The notes beneath the pieces were generated by a model. It was not told the DNA's origin and did not search any database. It saw only the letters and a program-made list of their open reading frames with translations. Both the position numbers and the translations under genes were made by a program. DNA of 64,000 bases. Origin: Lepas anatifera (Eukaryota > Arthropoda > Thecostraca > Lepadidae). Position 1 is the first letter of the stretch, and each line of letters begins with the position of its first letter. Where the stretch lies: positions 102,982-166,981 of the forward strand of contig JAOTON010001071.1 in assembly GCA_034440635.1 (NCBI GenBank), given 5' to 3'. Below, in pieces: positions 33,472-46,301 of the stretch.

Positions 33472-34569
33472 GTAAGTTTACGCTCGTGAAGCGGGAGAGA
33501 AATAGACACTAGAGTTGCATTAAACTAATATAATAAAAATAATGCTACAGAACAAGCAGTTGTAGTCTAGCTATACTGTACATATAACAAAAGGAGAGAA
33601 CTAACCATCGACGTCTGCTTAAAAAAGTAAAAATATATATTCTGCGAAAGAGAAATGATTCTGCAATATACTAGTGTTGTTTTTTTGCAATATACTGGTG
33701 TTGTTCCCATACTGGGTGACCAAATCCCAGAGGTGATACTACATGTATACTTAGTTTTCAGTTTCTTACAAAGCTCTTCTGAAATTGTTTCCCAAGTAAT
33801 GGCCTTTTCCTTGGGGCGGCAGTATTGCACCCGTAAGAGGGCAACCGATGCCAGAGTACTATGACATCTGTGGGCAGCTGGGCTTCAAACCAGCCATTCC
33901 AGATTGTGGGGCCGAGTTACGACCCACACCAGAAACTTCGCAAACGGTTCCAAGCTGCATTTCTGCTGTGTGAAGTGTAGGAAACAACTCTCACAGCTGC
34001 ATGGGATGAGGCCCATTGGTCCAGCAGCCAACCATGGCTGCTGGTTTGCCACGCTGAATGTGGCGGACAAACCAAACACCAACGTCTCCAAGACCGCAGT
34101 ACTCTGGATACTGTATGCAATGAGCAACATCTCTGTCAAAGGAGAACAGCATCTCGTCCGCGGAGACATTCCAACTGCGGACTATCGTTGACTGGCGTAA
34201 TTAGTGCGCGGCCTCTTCACAGCGATGTTGCAGGATGACCTGCCGATGGGAAGCCCTGGGGAAATAATCCAAATCGACCAGAGCATATTAATGGGTAAAA
34301 CGAAGTATGGCAGTGGCTCCGTCCTTCTCAGCGACGCAGCACGGAACAGGGAAGGTCACTGGGTCTTCGCCGCCCTGTGGGTCCGGACAGGAGAGCTCAG
34401 TCTCTTTCGAACCAGAAGGGACCAACACACCCTGCCGCCCCTCACCACAAGCCACGTCGCAGCCGGGTCTACCACCCACTCGGACGACTGGCCGCTATCT
34501 CAGAACTCGGCGGAAGCCGTAGAAACCAAAGGGGCCCATGAACTACCGACACGAGACGGTCAACCACCA
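33472..34569 (+). pseudogene. array unit 11, B leader with C end
   Basis: The catalytic part from 34204 to 34728 is one of the longer open pieces (174 codons), but its end runs past the donor-like site into the next unit. One VNTR copy, then CCAGTAAGT as in C. Confidence 0.75.
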
Positions 34570-35637
34570 GTAAGTTTACGCTCGCGAAGTGGGAGAGCAA
34601 CAGTCATTCCAGATGCATTAAAACATACAATCAAAAATAATAGAACAGAACAGGCAGTTGTAAGACAACTACCCCATCTACGACTTCTTAAGGAAAAAGT
34701 AAAAATATATTTTGCCAAAGAGAAATGATTCTGCAATATACTGGTGTTGTTCCCATACTGGGTGGTCCAATCCAGGAGCTCATAACTACATGTATACATA
34801 TTTTTCAGATTCTTACCAAGTTCTTCTAAATTGTTTCCCAAGTTACGGCCTTTCCTTGGGGCGGCAGAATTGCAGCCATAAGAGGGCAACCGATGCCAGA
34901 GTACTATACCATCTGTGGGCAGCTGGGCTTCCATCCAGTCATTCCGGATTGTGAGGCCGAGTCACAACCCACACAAGAAACTTCGCGAACGGCCCCAAGC
35001 TGCAGTTCCGCTGTGTGAAGTGTAGGAAACAACTCTCACAGCTGCATGGGATGAGGCCCGTTGGTCCAGCAGCCAACCATGGCTGCTGGTTTTCCACACT
35101 GGATGTGGCCGGAAAGCCCAATACAAAGGTCCCCAAGACCGCAGTACTATGGATACTGTATGCCATGAGCAACATCTCTGTCAAAGGAGCACTGCATCTT
35201 GTCCGTGAAGACGTTCCAACTGCGGACTATGGTTGACTGGCGTAATTAGTGCGCGGGGTCTTCACAGCGATGTAGCAGGATGACTTGCCAATGGGAAGCC
35301 CTGGGGAAATAATCCAAATCGACCAGAGCTTATTAACGGGCAAAAGAAAGCATAGCAGGGGCTGCGTCCCTCTCGGCGACAAGCACGGAACTGGGAAGGT
35401 CACTGGCTCTTCGCCGCCCTGTGGGCCCGGACAGGAGAGCTCAGTCTCTTTCGAGCCAGAAGGGACCAACAGACCCTGCCGCCCCTCACCACAAGCCGCG
35501 TCGCAGCCGGGTCCACCGCCCAATCGGAGGAAGGGCCGCTATCTCAGAACCCGGCGTCAGCCGCAGGACCAAACGGACCCATGAACTACCGACACGATAC
35601 GGTCAACCACCAGGTAAATGAGACGGTCAACCACCAG
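34570..35637 (+). pseudogene. array unit 12, class D leader
   Basis: D leader and a D-type GGGGTCTTCACAGCGATGTAGC body with the one-base gap at GGCGACAAGCACGG, then a B-type end. Donor-like GTAGGT instead of GTAAGT. Confidence 0.75.
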
Positions 35638-36758
35638 GTAGGTTTACGCTCGTGAAACGGGACAGAAATAGACACTAGAAGTGCATTAAACTAATATAAT
35701 AAAAACAATGATACAGAACAAGCAGTTGTAGTCTAGCTATACTGTACATATAACAATAGAAGAGAACTAACCATCGACGACTGCTTAAAAAAGTAAAAAA
35801 TAAATATTCTGCGAAAGAGAGATCATTCTGCAAGATACTAGTTTTTTTGCAATATACTGGTGTTGTTCCCATACTGGGTGACCAAATCCCAGAGATGATA
35901 ACTACATGTATACATATTTTTCAGTTTCTTAAAAGTTCTTCTGAAATTGTTTACCAAGTTACGGTCTTTTCCTTGGGGCGGCAGAATTGCACCCGTAAGA
36001 GGGCAACCGATGCTAGAGTACAATGACATCTGTGGGCAGCTGGGCTTCAATCCAGCCATTCCGGATTGTGAGGCCCAAGCACAACCCACACAAGAAACTT
36101 GGCAAACGGTCCCAAGGCGCAGTTCCGCTGTGCAAAGTGTAGGAAACAACTCTCACAGCTGCATGGGATGAAGCCCGTTGTTCCAGCAGTCAACCATGGC
36201 TGCTGGTTTGCCACACTGGATGTGTTGGACAAACCAAACACCAACGTCCCCAAGACCACAGTACTCTGGATACTGCATGCGATGAGTAACAACATCTCTG
36301 TCAAAGGAGAACAGCACCTCATCCGCGGAGACATTCCAACTGCAGACTATCGTTGACTGGCGTAATTAGTGCGCGGCCTCTTCTCAGCGATGTTGCAGGA
36401 TGACCTGCCGATGGGAAGCCCTGGGGAAGTAATCCAAATCGACCAGACCTTATTAAGGGGTAAAACGAAGTATAGCAGGGGCTCCGTCCTTCTCAGCGAC
36501 GCAGCACGGAACTGGGAAGGTCACTGGGTCTTCGCCACCCTGTGGGTCCGGACAGGAGAGCTCAGTCTCTTTCGAGCCAGAAGGGACCAACAGACCCTGC
36601 CGCCCCTCACCACAATCCGCGTCGCAGCCGGGTCCACCGCCCAATCGGACGAAGGGCCGCTATCTCAGAACTCGGTGCCAGCCGCAGGACCAAACGGACC
36701 CATGAACTACCGACACGAGACGGTAAACCACCAGGTAAATGAGACGGTCAACCACCAG
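35638..36758 (+). pseudogene. array unit 13, class B
   Basis: The catalytic part is open from 36369 to 36776 and nearly identical to unit 15 (39032-39439). Two VNTR copies. Confidence 0.8.
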
Positions 36759-38072
36759 GTAAGTTTACGCTCGTGAAGCGGGACAGAAATAGACACTAGA
36801 AGTGCATTAAACTAATATAATTAAAAACAATGATACAGAACAAGCAGTTGTAGTCTAGCTATACTGTACATATAACAATAGGAGAGAACTAACCATCGAC
36901 GACTTCTTAAAAAAGTAAAAAATAAATATTCTGCGAAAGAGAAATGATTCTGCAAGATACTAGTTTTTTTTTGCAATTTACTGTGTTGTTCCCATACTGG
37001 GTGACCAAATCCCAGAGCTGATAACTACATGTATACATATTTTTCAGTTTCTTACAAAGTTCTTGTGAAATTGTTTACCAAGTTACGGCCTTTTCCTTGG
37101 GGCGGCAGAATTGCACCCGTAAGAGGGCAACCGATGCCAGAGTACAATGACATCTGTGGGCAGCTGGGCTTCAAACCAGCCATTCCGGATTGTGAGGCCG
37201 CGTTACAACCCACACCAGAAACTTCGCAAACGGTCCCAAGTCGCAGCTCCGCTGTGTGAAGTGTAGGAAACAACTCTCACAGCTGCATGGGATGAGGCCC
37301 GTTGGTCCAGCACCGAACCATGGCTGCTGGTTTGCCACGCTGAATGTGGCGGGAAAGCCCAATACAAAGGTCCCCAAGACCGCAGTACTATGGATACTGT
37401 ATGCCATGAGCAACATCTCTGTCAAAGGAGCACTGCATCTTGTCCGTGAAGACGTTCCAACTGCAGACTATGGTTGACTGGCGTAATTAGTGCGCGGGGT
37501 CTTCACAGCGATGTTGCAGGATGACTTGCCAATGGGAAGCCCTGGGGAAATAATCCAAATCGACCAGAGCATATTAACGGGCAAAAGAAAGCATAGCAGG
37601 GGCTGCGTCCCTCTCGGCGACAAGCACGGAACCGGGAAGGTCACTGGGTCTTCGCCGCCCTGTGGGTCCGGACAGGAGAGCTCAGTCTCTTTCGAGCCAG
37701 AAGGGACCAACAGACCCTCCCGCCCCTCACCACAAACCACGTCGCAGCCGGGTCCACCACCCACTCCGACGAGGGGGCGCTATCTCAGAGCTCGACGCCA
37801 GCCACAGGACCAAAGGGACCCACGAACTACTGACACGAGACGGTCAACCACCAGGTAATAATTTTTGGGGCTTATCGACGCACCAACTGCCAGGGTCATA
37901 TGGCGTCGCCAACTCTTTCCCTGTTGGAAGGGTTTCTCGGGAGCCAGCTTGCTCCTTGTTCAGGGAAGCCGCCGGGCCTTGAACCCGGGTCGGCTGCGTG
38001 GAAGCCAGCTACGCTGACCACTCCACTACCGCGCCCCCCAACCACCAGGTAAACGAGACGGTCAAACACCAG
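36759..38072 (+). pseudogene. array unit 14, B leader with D end, carries a SINE
   Basis: A second consecutive B leader, with a D-type 3' half matching units 18, 22 and 31. A SINE lies between its two VNTR copies at 37859-38038. Confidence 0.75.
37859..38038 (-). mobile_element. tRNA-Gly-derived SINE
   Basis: Read on the minus strand, 38038 to 37975 resembles tRNA-Gly(TCC). An A-box TAGTGGAGTGG comes first, then the anticodon-arm stretch GTAGCTGGCTTCCACGCAGCC with TCC in the loop, and a B-box GGGTTCAAGGC. A tRNA-unrelated body and an AATTATT-like tail follow. A 14-bp duplication CAACCACCAGGTAA flanks it (37845-37858 and 38039-38052). Sister units 18, 22 and 31 lack the insert at the same place, so it arrived after the units were copied. 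It is not a functional tRNA gene: the acceptor stem does not pair. Confidence 0.85.
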
Positions 38073-39421
38073 GTAAGTTTACGCCCGTGAAGCCGGAGAG
38101 CCTTTACAGTTCCAATTAAACAAATATATCAAAAAAAAAAAAACAAAACAAGCAATTTGAGTTTAGCTGTACTGTACATATAACGATAAGAAAGCACTGC
38201 CCCATCCACAACTTCTTTTTGTTTGGTGGTTTTCTGTTTTCCATTTGTTTGGTGGTTCTCTGTTTTCTATTCGTTTGGTGGTTCTGTTTTCTATTCGTTT
38301 AGTGGTTCTCTGCTTTCATTTTGTTTGGTGGTTCTCTCGCACCACTTGCAGTTTTAATTGCATAAATATGTGTATGACTCAAATACGAGAGCGCAGAATT
38401 ATTCTTTTCTTCCATGCCGATCTACCAACCGTTCATTAAAAACACTCCCAGGGAAAAATAAGGCAGCATTTACAATTACAAACCTGAACACATTTAGTAA
38501 AAAAATGTGTCATTCAAAAGAGAAATGATTATGCAATATGCTAATGTTGTTCCAACACTGCGTGGTCCAATCTCAGAGCTGATAACTACGAGTAAATACA
38601 TTTTTCATGTCTTACATAGTTCTGGAAATATTCTCCACGTTACAGCCTTTTCCTTGGGGTGGAAGACGGCACCCCATGCGAGAGTACTGCGGCATCTGTG
38701 AGCAGCTGGGCTTCAATCCAGCCATTCCGGATTGTGAGGCCGAGTCACGACCCACACAAGAAACTTCGCAAACGGTCCCAAGCCGCAGCTCCGCTGTGTG
38801 AAGTGTCGGAAACAACTCTCACAGCTGCATGGGATGAAGCCCGTTGGTCCAGTAGCCAACCATGGCTGCTGGTTTGCCACACTGGATGTGTTGGACAAAC
38901 CAAACACCAACGTCCCCAAGACCACAGTACTCTGGATACTGTATGCAGTGAGCAACATCTCTGTCAAAGGAGAACAGCACCTCATCCGCGGAGACATTCC
39001 AACTGCGGACTATCGTTGACTGGCGTAATTAGTGCGCGGCCTCTTCTCAGCGATGTTGCAGGATGACCTGCCGATGGGAAGCCCTGGGGAAGTAATCCAA
39101 ATCGACCAGACCTTATTAAGGGGTAAAACGAAATATAGCAGGGGCTCCGTCCTTCTCAGCGACGCAGCACGGAACTGGGAAGGTCACTGGCTCCTCGCCG
39201 CCCTGTGGGCCCGGACAGGAGAGCTCAGTCTCTTTCGAGCCAGAAGGGACCAACAGACCCTGCCGCCCCTCACCACAAGCCGCGTCGCAGCCGGGTCCAC
39301 CGCCCAATCGGACGAAGGGCCGCTATCTCAGAACTCGGCGCCAGCCGCAGGACCAAACGGACCCATGAACTACCGACACGAGACGGTCAACCACCAGGTA
39401 AATGAGACGGTCAACCACCAG
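38073..39421 (+). pseudogene. array unit 15, class A
   Basis: Starts the second clean ABCD block (38073-42714, 4642 bp). Minisatellite at about 38216-38335. Catalytic part open 39032-39439. Confidence 0.8.
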
Positions 39422-40543
39422 GTAAGTTTACGCTCGTGAAGCGGGACAGAAATAGACACTAGAAGTGCATTAAACTAATATAATAAAAACAATGATACAG
39501 AACAAGCAGTTGTAGTCTAGCTATACTGTACATATAACAATAGGAGAGAACTAACCATCGACGACTTCTTAAAAAAGTAAAAAATAAATATTCTGCGAAA
39601 GAGAAATTATTCTGCAAGGTACTAGTTTTTTTGCAATATACTGGTGTTGTTCCCATACTGGGTGACCAAATCCCAGAGCTGATAACTACATGTATACATA
39701 TTTTTCAGTTTCTTACAAAGTTCTTCTGAAATTGTTTACCAAGTTACGGCCTTTTCCTTGGGGCGGCAGAATTGCACCCGTAAGAGGGCAACCGATGCCA
39801 GAGTACAATGACATCTGTGGGCAGCTGGGCTTCAATCCAGCCATTCCGGATTGTGAGGCCGAGTCACAACCCACACAAGAAACTTGGCAAACGGTCCCAA
39901 GGCGCAGTTCCGCTGTGCAAAGTGTAGGAAACAACTCTCACAGCTGCATGGGATGAGGCCCGTTGGTCCAGCAGCCAACCATGGCTGCTGGTTTGCCACG
40001 CTGAATGTGTTGGACAAACCAAACACCAACGTCCCCAAGACCACAGTACTCTGGATACTGTATGCAATGAGCAACAACATCTGTCAAAGGAGAACAGCAC
40101 CTCATCCGCGGAGACATTCCAACTGCGGACTATCGTTGACTGGCGTAATTATGTGTGCGGGCGCTTCACAGCGCTACTGCAGGATGACCTGCCAATGGGA
40201 AGCCCTGGGGAAGTAATCTAAATCGACCAGACCTTATTAAGGGGTAAAAGGAAGTATAGCAGGGGCTGCGTCCCTCTCGGCGACGCAGCACGGAACTAGG
40301 GAAGGTCACTGGGTCTTCACCGCCCTGTGGGTCCGGACAGGAGAGCTCAGTCTCTTTCGAGCCAGAAGCGACCAACAGACCCTGCAGCCCCTCGCCACAA
40401 GCCACGTGGCAGCCGGGTCCACCACCCACTCGGACGAGGGGCCGCTATCTCAGAACTGGACGCCAGCCGCAGGACCAAACGGACCCATGAACTCCCGACA
40501 CGACACGGCCAACCACCAGGTAAACGAGACGGTCAACCACCAG
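39422..40543 (+). pseudogene. array unit 16, class B
   Basis: Acceptor-like TTTTTCAG ends at 39708, donor-like site at 40544; the implied exon is 835 bp, not a multiple of three. One extra A at GGAACTAGGGAAGG. Two VNTR copies. Confidence 0.8.
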
Positions 40544-41638
40544 GTAAGTTCACGCTTGTGAAGCGGGCGAGGAATAGTCATTCGAGATGCATTAAAACAT
40601 ACAATCAAAAATAATAGAACAGAACAGGCAGTTGTAGTCTAGCTGTACTGCACATATAAGAGAGAACTATCCCATCTAAAACTTCTTAAAAAAAGTTTGA
40701 ACAAATATATTCTGCTAAATAGAAATAATACTGCAATATACTAGTTTTTTTGCAATATGCTAGTGTTGTTCCCATACTGGGTGGTCCAATTCCAGAGCTG
40801 ATAACTACGTGTATACATATTTTTCAGTTTCTTACAAAGCTCTTCTGAAATTGTTTCCCCAGTTACAGCCTTTACCTTGGGGCGGCAAAATTGTACAAAG
40901 AGGGCAACCGATGCGAGAGTACTATGACATCTGTGGGCAGCTGGGCTTCCATCCAGCCATTCCGGATTGTGAGGCCGAGTCACGACCCACACAAGAAACT
41001 TTGCAAACGGTCACAAGTCGCAGTTCCGCTGTGTGAAGTGTAGGAAACAGCTCTCACAGCTGCATGGGATGAGGCCCGTTGGTCCAGCAGCCAACCATGG
41101 CTGCTGGTTTGCCACGCTGAATGTGGCGGGAAAGCCCAATACAAAGGTCCCCAATACCACAGTACTATGGATACTGTATGCAATGAGCAACAACATCTGT
41201 CAAAGGAGCACTGCATCTCGTCCATGGAGACATTCCAACTGCGGAGTCGCCGATCGTTGACTGGCGTAATTGGTGCCCGGGCACTTCACAGCGCTACTGC
41301 AGGATGACCTGCCAATGGGAAGCCCTGGGGAAATAATCCAAATCGACCAGACCTTATTAACGGGCAAAAGAAAGCATAGCAGGGGCTGCGTCCCTCTCGG
41401 CGACAAGCACGGAACCGGGAAGGTCACTGGGTCTTCGCCGCCCTGTGGGTCCGGACAGGGGAGCTCAGTCTCTTTCGAGCCAGAAGGGACCAACACACCC
41501 TGCCGCCCCTCACCACAAGCCACGTCGCAGCCGGGTCCACCACCCACTCGGACGAGTGGCCGCTATCTCAGAACTCGGCGGCAGCCGTAGAAACCAAAGG
41601 GGCCCATGAACTACCGACACGAGACGGTCAACCACCAG
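40544..41638 (+). pseudogene. array unit 17, class C
   Basis: C leader. Unlike unit 4 it keeps a full CAG/GTAAGT after its single VNTR copy. It also carries the GGCGACAAGCACGG one-base gap of D units. Confidence 0.8.
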
Positions 41639-42714
41639 GTAAGTTTACGCTCGTGAAGTGGGAGAGCAACAGTCATTCCAGATGCATTAAAACATACAAT
41701 CAAAAATAATAGAACAGAACAGGCAGTTGTAGTGGGAGAGAACTACCCCACCTACGACTTCTTAAGGAAAAAGTAAAAATATATTCTGCCAAAGAGAAAT
41801 GATTCTGCAATATACTGGTGTTGTTCCCATACTGGGTGGTCCAATCCCAGAGCTCATAACTACATGTATACATATTTTTCAGTTTCTTACAAAGTTCTTC
41901 TAAATTGTTTCCCAAGTTACGGCCTTTTCCTTGGGGCGGCAGAATTGCAACCGTAAGAGGGCAACCGATGCCAGAGTACTATGACATCTGTGGGCAGCTG
42001 GGCTTCCATCCAGTCATTCCGGATTGTGAGGCCGAGTCACAACCCACACAAGAAACTTCGCGAACGGCCCCAAGCTGCAGTTCCGCTGTGTGAAGTGTAG
42101 GAAACAACTCTCACAGCTGCATGGGATGAGGCCCGTTGGTCCAGCAGCCAACCATGGCTGCTGGTTTTCCACACTGGATGTGGCCGGAAAGCCCAACACC
42201 AAAGATCCCCAAGACCGCAGTACTATGGATACTGTATGCCATGAGCAACATCTCTGTCAAAGGAGCACTGCATCTTGTCCGTGAAGACGTTCCAACTGCG
42301 GACTATGGTTGACTGGCGTAATTAGTGCGCGGGGTCTTCACAGCGATGTTGCAGGATGACTTGCCAATGGGAAGCCCTGGGGAAATAATCCAAATCGACC
42401 AGAGCTTATTAACGGGCAAAAGAAAGCATAGCAGGGGCTGCGTCCCTCTCGGCGACGAAGCACGGAACCGGGAAGGTCACTGGGTCTTCGCCGCCCTGTG
42501 GGTCCGGACAGGAGAGCTCAGTCTCTTTCGAGCCAGAAGGGACCAACAGACCCTCCCGCCCCTCACCACAAACCGCGTCGCAGCCGGGTCCACCACCCAC
42601 TCCGACGAGGGGGCGCTATCTCAGAGCTCGACGCCAGCCACAGGACCAAAGGGACCCACGAACTACTGACACGAGACGGTCAACCACCAGGTAAACGAGA
42701 CGGTCAAACACCAG
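41639..42714 (+). pseudogene. array unit 18, class D
   Basis: The catalytic part is open from 42325 to 42669. It ends in AACTACTGACACGAG, a stop created by the D-type substitution in the YRHE stretch. Two VNTR copies. Confidence 0.8.
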
Positions 42715-44081
42715 GTAAGTTTACGCCCGTGAAGCCGGAGAGTCTTTACAGTTCCATTAAACAAACATATCAAAAAAAATAAAACAAAACAAGCAATTTG
42801 AGTTTAGCTGTACTGTACATATAACGATAAGAAAGCACTGCCCCATCCACAACTTCTTTTTGTTTGGTGGTTTTCTGTTTTCCATTTGTTTGGTGGTTCT
42901 CTGTTTTCTATTCGTTTGGTGGTTCTGTTTTCTATTCGTTTAGTGGTTCTCTGCTTTCATTTTGTTTGGTGGTTCTCTCGCACCACTTGCAGTTTTAATT
43001 GCATAAATATGTGTATGACTCAAATACGAGAGCACAGAATTATTCTGTTCTTCCATGCCAATCTACCAACCGTTCATTAAAAACACTGCCAGGGAAAAAT
43101 ACGGCAGCATTTACAATTACAAACCTGAACACCTTTAGTAAAAAAAGTGTGTCATTCGAAAGAGAAATGATTATGCAATATGCTAATGTTGTTCCGACAC
43201 TGGGCGGTCCAATCTCAGAGCTGATAACTACGAGTAAATACATTTTTCATGTCTTACATAGTTCTGGAAATATTCCCCACGTTACAGCCTTTTCCTTGGG
43301 GTGGAAGAGGGCACCCCATGCGAGAGTACTGCGGCATCTGTGAGCAGCTGGGCTTCAATCCAGCCATTCCGGATTGTGAGGCCGAGTCACGACCCACACC
43401 AGAAACTTCGCAAACGGTCCCAAGCCGCAGCTCCGTTGTGTAAAGTGTCGGAAACAACTCTCACAGCTGCATGGGATGAGGCCCGTTGGTCCAGTAGCCA
43501 ACCATGGCTGCTGGTTTGCCACGCTGAATGTGGTAGACAAAACCAAACACCAATGTCCCCAAGACCACAGTACTCTGGATACTGTATGCAATGAGCAACA
43601 ACATCTCTGTCAAAGGAGAACAGCACCTCGTCCGCGGAGACATTCCAACTGCGGACTATCGTTGACTGGCGTAATTAGTGCGCGGCCTCTTCTCAGCGAT
43701 GTTGCAGGATGACCTACCGATGGGAAGCCCTGGGGAAATAATCCAAATCGACCAGACCTTATTAAGGGGTAAAAGGAAGTATAGCAGGGGCTGCGTCCCT
43801 CTCGGCGACGCAGCACGGAACTGGGAAGGTCACTGGGTCTTCGCCGCCCTGTGGGTCCGGACAGGAGAGTTCAGTCTCTCTCGAGCCAGAAGCGACCAAC
43901 AGACCCTGCCACCCCTCACCACAAGCCACGACGCAGCTGGGTCCACCACCCACTCGGACGAGGGGCCGCTATCTCAGAACTGGACGCCAGCCGCAGGACC
44001 AAACGGGCCCATGAACTACCGACACGAGACGGTCAACCACAGAAGGTCAACCACCAGGTAAACGAGACGGTCAACCACCAG
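42715..44081 (+). pseudogene. array unit 19, class A
   Basis: Starts the third clean ABCD block (42715-47374, 4660 bp). Minisatellite at about 42858-42978. The VNTR has a damaged extra copy (AACCACAGAAGGTCAACC). Confidence 0.8.
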
Positions 44082-45204
44082 GTAAGTTTACGCTCGTGAA
44101 GCGGGAGAGAAATAGACACTAGAGTTGCATTAAACTAATATAATAAAAATAATGATACAGAACAAGCAGTTGTAGTCTAGCTATACTGTACATATAACAA
44201 TACGAAAGAGCTACCCATCTACGACTTCTTAAAAAAGTAAAAATATATATTCTGCGAAAGAGAAATGATTCTGCAATATACTAGTTTTTTTTGCAATATA
44301 CTAGTGTTGTTCCCATACTGGGTGGTCAAATCCCAGAGCTGATAACTACATGTATACATATTTTTCAGTTTCTTACAAAGTTCTTCTGAAATTGTTTCCC
44401 AAGTTACGGCCTTTTCCTTGGGGCGGCAGAATTGCACCCGTAAGAGGGCAACCGATGCCAGAGTACTATGACATCTGTGGGCAGCTGGCCTTCAATCCAG
44501 CCATTCCACATTGTGAGGCCGAGTCACGACCCACACAAGAAACTTCGCAAACGGTCCCAAGTCGCAGTTCCGCTGTGTGAAGTGTCGGAAACAACTCTCA
44601 CAGCTGCATGGGATGAGGCCCGTTGGTCCAGTAGCCAACCATGGCTGCTGGTTTGCCACACTGGATGTGGCGGACAAACCCAATACATCAAGGTCCCCAA
44701 GACCACAGTACTCTGGATACTGTATGCAATGAGCAACAACATCTGTCAAAGGAGAACAGCACCTCGTCCGCGGAGACGTTCCAACTGCGCGACTAACGTT
44801 GACTGGCGTAATTAGTGTGCGGCCTCTTCACAGCGCTACTGCAGGATGACCTGCCAATGGGAAGCCCTGGGGAAATAATCCAAATCGACCAGACCTTATT
44901 AAGGGGTAAAAGGAAGTATAGCAGGGGCTGCGTCCCTCTCGGCGACGCAGCACGGAACAGGGAAGTTCACTGGGTCTTCGCCGCCCTGTGGGTCCGGACA
45001 GGAGAGCTCAGTCTCTTTCGAGCCAGAAGCGACCAACAGACCCTGCCGCCCCTCACCACAAGCCACGTCGCAGCCGGGTCCACCACCCACTCGGACGAGG
45101 GGCCGCTATCTCAGAACTGGACGCCAGCCGCAGGACCAAACGGACCCATGAACTACCGACACGAGACGGTCAACCACCAGGTAAACGAGACGGTCAACCA
45201 CCAG
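44082..45204 (+). pseudogene. array unit 20, class B
   Basis: The catalytic part is open from 44815 to 45222 with IIQIDQTLLRGKRKYSRG and THSDEG. Implied exon 44369-45204 is 836 bp. Two VNTR copies. Confidence 0.8.
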
Positions 45205-46301
45205 GTAAGTTTACGCTCGTGAAGCGGGCGAGGAATAGTCATTCGAGATGCATTAAAACATACAATCAAAAATAATAGAACAGAACAGGCAGTTGTAGTT
45301 TAGCTGTACTGCACATATAAGAGAGAACTATCCCATCTAAAACTTCTAGTAAAAAAGTTTGAACAAAATATATTCTGCTAAATAGAAGTAATACTCCAAT
45401 ATACTAGTTTTTTTTTGCAATATACTAGTGTTGTTCCCATACTGGGTGGTCCAATTCCAGAGCTGATAACTACGTGTATGCATATTTTTTCAGTTTCTTA
45501 CAAAGCTCTTCTGAAATTGTTTCCCCAGTTACGGCCTTTACCTTGGGGCGGCAGAATTGTACAAAGAGGGCAACCGATGCGAGAGTGCTATGACATCTGT
45601 GGGCAGCTGGGCTTCACTCCAGCCATTCCGGATTGTGAGGCCGAGTCACGACCCACACAAGAAACTTTGCAAACTGTCCCAAGCTGCAGTTCCGCTGTGT
45701 GAAGTGTAGGAAACAACTCTCACAGCTGCATGGGATGAGGCCCGTTGGTCCAGCAGCCAACCATGGCTGCTGGTTTGCCACGCTGAATGTGGCGGGAAAG
45801 CCCAATACAAAGGTCCCCAACACCACAGTACTATGGATACTGTATGCAATGAGCAACAACATCTGTCAAAGGAGCACTGCATCTCGTCCATGGAGACATT
45901 CCAACTGCGGAGTCGCCGATCGTTGACTGGCGTAATTAGTGCCCGGGCACTTCACAGCGCTACTGCAGGATGACCTGCCAATGGGAAGCCCTGGGGAAAT
46001 AATCCAAATCGACCAGGTCTTGTTAAGGGGCAAAAAAACAGCAGGGGCTGCGTCCCTCTCGGCGACGCAGCACGGTACTGGGAAGGTCACTTGGGTCTTC
46101 GCCGCCCTGTGGGTCCGGACAGGGGAGCTCAGTCTCTTTCGAGCCAGAAGGGACCAACACACCCTGCCGCCCCTCACCACAAGCCACGTCGCAGCCGGGT
46201 CCACCACCCACTCGGACGAGTGGCCGCTATCTCAGAACTCGGCGGAAGCCGTAGAAACCAAAGGGGCCCATGAACTACCGACACGAGACGGTCAACCACC
46301 A
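45205..46301 (+). pseudogene. array unit 21, class C
   Basis: The catalytic part is open 45939-46319 and keeps THSDEW. One VNTR copy ending CCAGTAAGT. Confidence 0.8.

Noticed and set aside
37975..38038. A functional tRNA-Gly gene
   Set aside because: The acceptor stem is not paired and the sequence continues into a SINE body with target duplication.
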